NCBI GenBank assembly: GCA_007131405.1
Contig: SLQR01000016.1
Location: 1-50,817, forward strand
DNA: 50,817 nucleotides
Reading direction: 5' to 3'
DNA from: Candidatus Izemoplasma sp.
Lineage (GTDB): Bacteria > Bacillota_I > Bacilli_A > Izemoplasmatales > Izemoplasmataceae
In this document: piece after piece, positions 46,207-50,817 of the stretch
How the letters are laid out: the number at the start of each line of letters is the position of its first letter
Numbering within the stretch: the stretch's first letter is position 1
Translations under genes and position numbers: made by a program
Notes under the pieces: generated by a model
The model's database searches: none
The model's input: the letters and a program-made list of their open reading frames with translations, nothing else
What the model was told of the DNA's origin: nothing

Positions 46207-47273
46207 TTTTTAGCCCCCATTCTAATTCTAGGGTCAACTACACCATACGATAAATCCACTAACAATACGGCAAATAGACCAATAATGGTATAGAACGCTG
46301 AAATCCCCAAAAGCAAGTTGTAGTCTAGGTTATTTTGGGCCAGTGCTCGAATAAAGATACGTCCTGTTCCAGGAATCGTGTAAATTTGTTCGATAATAAC
46401 TGAACCACTTAATAATCCAACAAACGATGCGATAATTCCAGGTACAAGTGGTACCATAGAGTTTCTCATTGCATGACGGATAACAGATTGTTGGCGTGTA
46501 AGCCCTTTCGTTCTTGCAAGCAGTAAGAATTCACTGGTTAATACCTCAGTAAGTTCTGCACGTGTTGTACGGGTAAGTCCAGCAATCGAACCAAACGATA
46601 AACCAAGTACCGGTAAAATGATTCCCAGGAACTGGTTTAAATCCGATGCATATGACGGTGGCCACTGGTTTGGTAACCAGCCCAATGTATACCCGAAAAT
46701 AAGCACTAAGAATAGCATAACAACAAAGCTTGGTAGTGAAATAAATATCATAACTGATAAGGAAATGACGTTATCAGCTAAACTGTTCTTTTTAAGAGCC
46801 GCCCAAATTCCTAGTCCAAACCCAATTGGAATATAGAAAACAAGAGCAACTAAGTTTAATCTTAATGTTACTGGTATACGCGATGATAACACCTCAAATA
46901 CCTCGGTGTTTGGCTGCACCCTTGTTGAGTACCCCCAATGCCAGTCCGTAACAATATTCGATACCCAAGTGAAGTATTGAATAGAAATTGGTACTGGCTC
47001 AAACACACGAATACGGTCTCCTTCATCACGGTAAAAACTGTTTTGAATCGGATCATGTTCATCCGCACGAACTCTTTCAATCTCCGCTTCATCAGTAATC
47101 AAGCGCTCTGTATAAAATCCATCTGAAACCTGACGCGCATACCACATATCGCGATCTTCAGGTTGTGTCGGTGGATACTCAGGCGCACTTTTAAGAATTA
47201 CGAAGTTAATTGATAGTGTAGTTACAAGAATAAGGAAAATCCAAACTACCCTGATCATAGTGTATCTAATCAT
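46203..47273 (-). CDS. oppB: Oligopeptide ABC transporter permease
   Basis: LRLNLVALVFYIPIGFGLGIWAALKKNSLADNVISLSVMIFISLPSFVVMLFLV; RTTRAELTEVLTSEFLLLARTKGLTRQQSVIRHAMRNSMVPLV. Confidence 0.95.
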   Translation of the reverse strand: MIRYTMIRVVWIFLILVTTLSINFVILKSAPEYPPTQPEDRDMWYARQVSDGFYTERLITDEAEIERVRADEHDPIQNSFYRDEGDRIRVFEPVPISIQYFTWVSNIVTDWHWGYSTRVQPNTEVFEVLSSRIPVTLRLNLVALVFYIPIGFGLGIWAALKKNSLADNVISLSVMIFISLPSFVVMLFLVLIFGYTLGWLPNQWPPSYASDLNQFLGIILPVLGLSFGSIAGLTRTTRAELTEVLTSEFLLLARTKGLTRQQSVIRHAMRNSMVPLVPGIIASFVGLLSGSVIIEQIYTIPGTGRIFIRALAQNNLDYNLLLGISAFYTIIGLFAVLLVDLSYGVVDPRIRMGAKK

Positions 47274-47340
47274 ACTTTCGCCTACTTTCTTAAAAATTTA
47301 AATGTTTACAAAAATTAAATAATCTATCTAAAAAATCTTG

Positions 47341-47365
47341 ATTGAATAATCGGTGCTTATTCAAT
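47341..47365 (-). promoter_or_regulatory. AT-rich hairpin with downstream T run in the oppB leader (candidate weak attenuator)
   Basis: ATTGAATAA-tcggtgc-TTATTCAAT perfect 9-bp inverted repeat; minus strand continues CAAGATTTTTTAG. Confidence 0.4.
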
Positions 47366-47731
47366 ATAATTTGACGCAGCTAGTTAAGTATTAACCATGA
47401 AGCATGATTGACGATCATGCAACTCAATTAAAACAATTGATGGATAAAAGCAATATTATCATCTGGTCACATGTAATGTCTCTATGGCCTGTATCCTTTT
47501 GAATTCATCAATTGTTTCAAAACGCACTCGGTAAACTGAAAAAAAGGAAAGAACGAACAAGTTTTATAATACCTTTTCTATCCCTAGTTTTACTGACGTA
47601 ATATGCTGTTCATTTCAACGTGTTGTATAATCATCATTCAGCACTCCGCGCTTCAATTTAATTATTCAATCGAATCGTGTTGACGTGTTTACATAACAAT
47701 AATTTTCCCCAAAATTACAGTGATTTTACCT

Positions 47732-47760
47732 ATTATACACAATATGTTTCATAAATGCAA
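47732..47760 (-). promoter_or_regulatory. Predicted promoter of oppBCDF
   Basis: Minus strand TTGCAT-17 nt-TATAAT, about 460 nt upstream of oppB. Confidence 0.6.
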
Positions 47761-47774
47761 CGATAAATGTTTGA

Positions 47775-47850
47775 CTAATAAACAACATGCAAACCATCGG
47801 ATAATGCAAAGATGGTTTGCATGGTTTAAATCCATATTGCTGTTTATTAG
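47775..47850. repeat. Nested inverted repeats downstream of oppA
   Basis: CTAATAAACA...TGTTTATTAG (10/10) enclosing ATGCAAACCATC...GATGGTTTGCAT (12/12). Confidence 0.85.
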
Positions 47851-47868
47851 TTTTTACGTTAGGTCCGA

Positions 47869-47891
47869 GGAACAACCTTAAAGGCTGTCCC
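47869..47891 (-). repeat. Hairpin 30 nt after oppA stop
   Basis: Minus-strand RNA GGGACAGCC-UUUAA-GGUUGUUCC pairs fully with G-U pairs allowed. Confidence 0.65.
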
Positions 47892-47923
47892 ATCAAACCA
47901 TTAAATCCAATAAGCAGTGATTA

Positions 47924-50233
47924 TTATTCGAATACTGATGCTTCTTGACCAAGGATAACTTCTGCTTCACCATTCAATACAGATACTAATGCATTGTATG
48001 ACCAAACTTCAGTCACTTCTTCACCCTCGAATGGGTTGAAGTAAGTAATTTCGATGTTAGCAGTTGTTGTGTCAATACCCCAGTTAAGTGTAAATCCACC
48101 ACGGTTGTCATCAGCATAAACTCTTAAGAAGCTTGATGCATCAAGTGTAGAACCAGAGATTCCACCAGTACCGAGGTCGAATAGACCAGGCATCATGTAA
48201 GTATAGTAGTTGTCAGGGAATGGTGCTGGATGGACATCGATAATAACATTAATGCCAAGCTCTTCATGAGTGAATAATCCTTCAAATTGCTCTTTCAAGT
48301 AATCTGCAAGGTTCGCTTGAGCTGTTGATCCTGATTGGATAACAAGCATTAATTCGATTTCATCGCCAGCTTCATATGTTCCATCTTCTACTAACGCTTC
48401 AATTGCTGCAACCCAGTATGCACGAGCCGCATCTTCGTTGAATCCATAAGTTGAAGGTGAGAATCCTTGACCTACCCATTCACCTTGTGGTGTATGGCGG
48501 AATGCGATACCTGCTTCAGGTTCAACCATGTATGCGTCTGAGAAATGATACATTTGTGGGTCACTTGTAACCATAACTTCCCAAGCTAAGTACTCGCGGT
48601 CAACACCGAAGTATAAAGCCATTCTGAAGTCGTCGTTTGCAAGAAGTGGTTCAGGTGTGTAACCACTACCTGGGAATTGTGCTTCTTGAGCAGCTGCAGT
48701 TCCAAGTCCGTTGATCATCATACGGAATGTAACAGCACCAGGGATTTTACGTAGACGTGGGTCGTTAGCATATTGCTCGAAGTCACCCGGATCAAGGGCA
48801 CCGACGTCAGTTTCTCCCTCTTCAAACATACGGAAACGTAAGTCTGAAAGTTCTTGGATAGCTACTTGAACACCAGTGATAAAGTATCTGTCTGGGTCAT
48901 GGAAATTAGGGTTTTCAGAAAGAAGTAATACAAGGTCATCTTCCCAAATGTCTAACTTGAATGGACCAGTGTAAGCTACAGTTTCTGGAGTTGTACCATA
49001 TTGGTCTCCATATACTTCTAATAATTCAAAGTTAACTGGATGCATAACGAATGAGCTTAACCAATAAATTACACCCCACTCATTAATTTCATTAGCAAAT
49101 GTAAATTCTAATGTGAAATCATCAATCGCTTTAAGTCCTACATCTTCCCAATCGTATTCTGGGTCTTCTTCACCGATTGAATCGTAGTAGTTACGAGCGT
49201 TTTCGATTTCTTGTGGAGCACTAAAGAAGTCTCCACCACCTGAAATTGCACGGAACCAACCTTCATCAAGCGCATGCTTGAATGTGTTGATAAAGTCATC
49301 AGCAGTAATTGCCTCGTGACCCGCTTCAAATGTTGATGTATCTGTATCGTCATGATATGTCCATACTAAATCATCTTTAATGCTTACTTGCCAAGTGTAA
49401 GAAACCTCAACATTAGTTTCAGTGATTCTTGAATCGATTGGCTCTGGCATACCAGTAGCCATTGATGGGCGTACTTCGTAACCAGTCATATCATCGTTAA
49501 AGTCAAAGAAGTATAAACTGTCTAAGAATAACGTAATGATGTCTGAAGACGCTGAATCATCATAAATCCATTGGTTTAGTGTAGATGGTTGGAATCCCAT
49601 AGATGTACGGTAAGTGTACTCACCCGCATTACCTAATTCACCATCACGCATAATAACGTTAGAGTCATCTTCGCTCATTTCACCTCTCATAGCGCTATAT
49701 CCCATGATTGGTAAATACTCATCAGTTGGGAGAATCATACGTTCGCTATACAGAACGAATCCTGAGTTCGCAAACAGTGGAACCCCACCATACATTGTTT
49801 CTAATAAGTATCTCTCTGCTGCAGCAAACAGAGTATGTCTAAGTTCCGCATCTGCAAATTTGTAGTTGAATGTACCAGTTGGGTACACAACGTTCGTTAC
49901 AGTAACTGTACGTGTAGCAGATGTCGTAATACCACGGCTGTTTGTAACTAAGTAGAGTAGCTCATAAGCACCTTGCTCATCAACATCAACACTACCTGCT
50001 ATTAAAACAGCACCAGTCAAGTTACCATCTACCTCATCAGTAGCTGTAACACCTTCCATTGGATCGAATGCAGGTCCCTGTGGAATTGAAACGTTTTGAA
50101 CTCCTGAGAATACTGCACCTGTTTCTACTTGACCGTTATCGTCATCATCGTCGTCGTCGTCATCTGTTGTACCACATGCTGAAGCTCCGAACGCGATTAG
50201 ACCTAAGGTCAATACTAGTAAAAATTTCTTCAA
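47924..50233 (-). CDS. oppA: Oligopeptide ABC transporter substrate-binding lipoprotein with N-terminal Ig-like domain
   Basis: TTG start with GAGAGGAGAT RBS; MKKFLLVLTLGLIAFGASAC signal/lipobox-like; SBP family 5 features (DDFINTFKHALDEGWF, AYTGPFKLDIWEDDLVLLLSENPNFHDP). The ORF track start (50302) is a further upstream TTG. Confidence 0.9.
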   Translation of the reverse strand: MKKFLLVLTLGLIAFGASACGTTDDDDDDDDDNGQVETGAVFSGVQNVSIPQGPAFDPMEGVTATDEVDGNLTGAVLIAGSVDVDEQGAYELLYLVTNSRGITTSATRTVTVTNVVYPTGTFNYKFADAELRHTLFAAAERYLLETMYGGVPLFANSGFVLYSERMILPTDEYLPIMGYSAMRGEMSEDDSNVIMRDGELGNAGEYTYRTSMGFQPSTLNQWIYDDSASSDIITLFLDSLYFFDFNDDMTGYEVRPSMATGMPEPIDSRITETNVEVSYTWQVSIKDDLVWTYHDDTDTSTFEAGHEAITADDFINTFKHALDEGWFRAISGGGDFFSAPQEIENARNYYDSIGEEDPEYDWEDVGLKAIDDFTLEFTFANEINEWGVIYWLSSFVMHPVNFELLEVYGDQYGTTPETVAYTGPFKLDIWEDDLVLLLSENPNFHDPDRYFITGVQVAIQELSDLRFRMFEEGETDVGALDPGDFEQYANDPRLRKIPGAVTFRMMINGLGTAAAQEAQFPGSGYTPEPLLANDDFRMALYFGVDREYLAWEVMVTSDPQMYHFSDAYMVEPEAGIAFRHTPQGEWVGQGFSPSTYGFNEDAARAYWVAAIEALVEDGTYEAGDEIELMLVIQSGSTAQANLADYLKEQFEGLFTHEELGINVIIDVHPAPFPDNYYTYMMPGLFDLGTGGISGSTLDASSFLRVYADDNRGGFTLNWGIDTTTANIEITYFNPFEGEEVTEVWSYNALVSVLNGEAEVILGQEASVFE
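50138..50164 (-). repeat. Trinucleotide (GAY)9 tract coding for poly-Asp in OppA
   Basis: atcgtcatcatcgtcgtcgtcgtcatc on the plus strand = nine consecutive Asp codons. Confidence 0.9.
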
Positions 50234-50446
50234 AATTATATCTCCTCTCTTTTTTTTGGGTTTGATTATAATAATCAGTTTTTTTATATAAACTTCATAC
50301 AAACTTCAACGCTGCTGCAGCTATAAAATTCATATGAAGGTTTATATCACAAGGGTAAAGAAGGGTGGAAATAATTCAATATTCAATAGTATAAAGCGGT
50401 AGTTTACATGATGGAATACAATCCATTAACCTAGCACTTTTGGGTA

Positions 50447-50475
50447 ATTATATCATTTTATAAAACGTAAGTAAA
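50447..50475 (-). promoter_or_regulatory. Predicted oppA promoter
   Basis: Minus strand TTTACT-17 nt-TATAAT with extended TGa; about 210 nt upstream of the TTG start. Confidence 0.5.
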
Positions 50476-50817
50476 GCCTAAATTAAGACACTTACACAAT
50501 TCTACCTGTAACATTCAGTAATAGGTTTGATGGCATTGATATCGCTGAACACACAGTAATAAGAACAATAATAGCCTCAAATCCTACAACAACATTATAA
50601 TATATCCTTATTAACGTTTCAAGGAAAAATCCACCATCATATGTCATGATGCTCATATATCAAACTCAAATGCAATTCTTTAAAGCCTATTGCAAAGCCT
50701 TTCTAATCAGCTAAATTGAGATTATAAAGCCTTTATCTATCAATTTAACCCATCATTTTATAAGGCATCCCAGAAAACAAACGTTTAATCCTTATTTATA
50801 TATATTCTATTTGGTGC

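Noticed and set aside
47775-47850. Nested inverted repeats considered as IS or MITE ends
   Set aside because: Only 76 bp in total, no target-site duplication and no transposase nearby; better explained as an RNA or DNA structure.
50059-50265. 68-aa plus-strand ORF opposite the OppA N-terminus
   Set aside because: Antisense to the signal peptide, poly-Asp and Ig-like coding region; the Arg/His-rich run is just the complement of the Asp codons.
1-50817. CRISPR array, tRNA/rRNA genes, prophage or toxin-antitoxin locus
   Set aside because: No spaced direct repeats, no tRNA-like cloverleaf noticed, no rRNA, integrase, capsid, or paired toxin-antitoxin ORFs seen on reading both strands.

Overview
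This 50.8 kb window is mostly a housekeeping region of a low-GC Firmicutes/Tenericutes-type chromosome. UGA is a stop codon (csd and rimM both end in TGA), so it is not a code-4 mycoplasma; an Acholeplasma/Izemoplasma/Haloplasma-like lineage is a guess. Most genes are on the minus strand: polC (partial), rpoZ, gmk, T-box/mazG/thrS, dnaI-dnaB-coaE-mutM-nitroreductase-CDF-polA, acpP, coaX with an ECF S-component, trmB, pepV, T-box/tyrS, a CcpA-like gene, rplS-trmD-rimM, natAB, khpA-rpsP, ylbF/ylbG, pfkA and a complete oppABCDF oligopeptide ABC transporter. Plus-strand genes include rqcH, a CopZ-like gene with a small exported protein, a P1B-ATPase with an ArsR repressor, a thioredoxin-CcdA fusion with csd, and def-tal-gpx. 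I found no CRISPR arrays, rRNA, tRNA, IS or phage genes. The part most worth follow-up is the opp locus (41.2-50.5 kb). Both ATPases carry long charged helical insertions at different places in the nucleotide-binding domain. OppC has a roughly 330-residue extracytoplasmic loop with four Cys. OppA starts with a poly-Asp linker and an Ig-like domain. A structured 650-bp oppA-oppB spacer contains a good promoter and implies a leader of about 450 nt. Other points of interest are a PAS-PAS-GGDEF protein with a degenerate HD-GYP domain, a Zn-type ArsR/P1B-2 pair with its operator inside the promoter, a T-box-controlled mazG-thrS operon, a CcpA-like autoregulatory operator plus a cre-like site at pfkA, and natAB inserted between rpsP-khpA and rimM-trmD-rplS. 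No wholly unknown multi-gene system was recognised.
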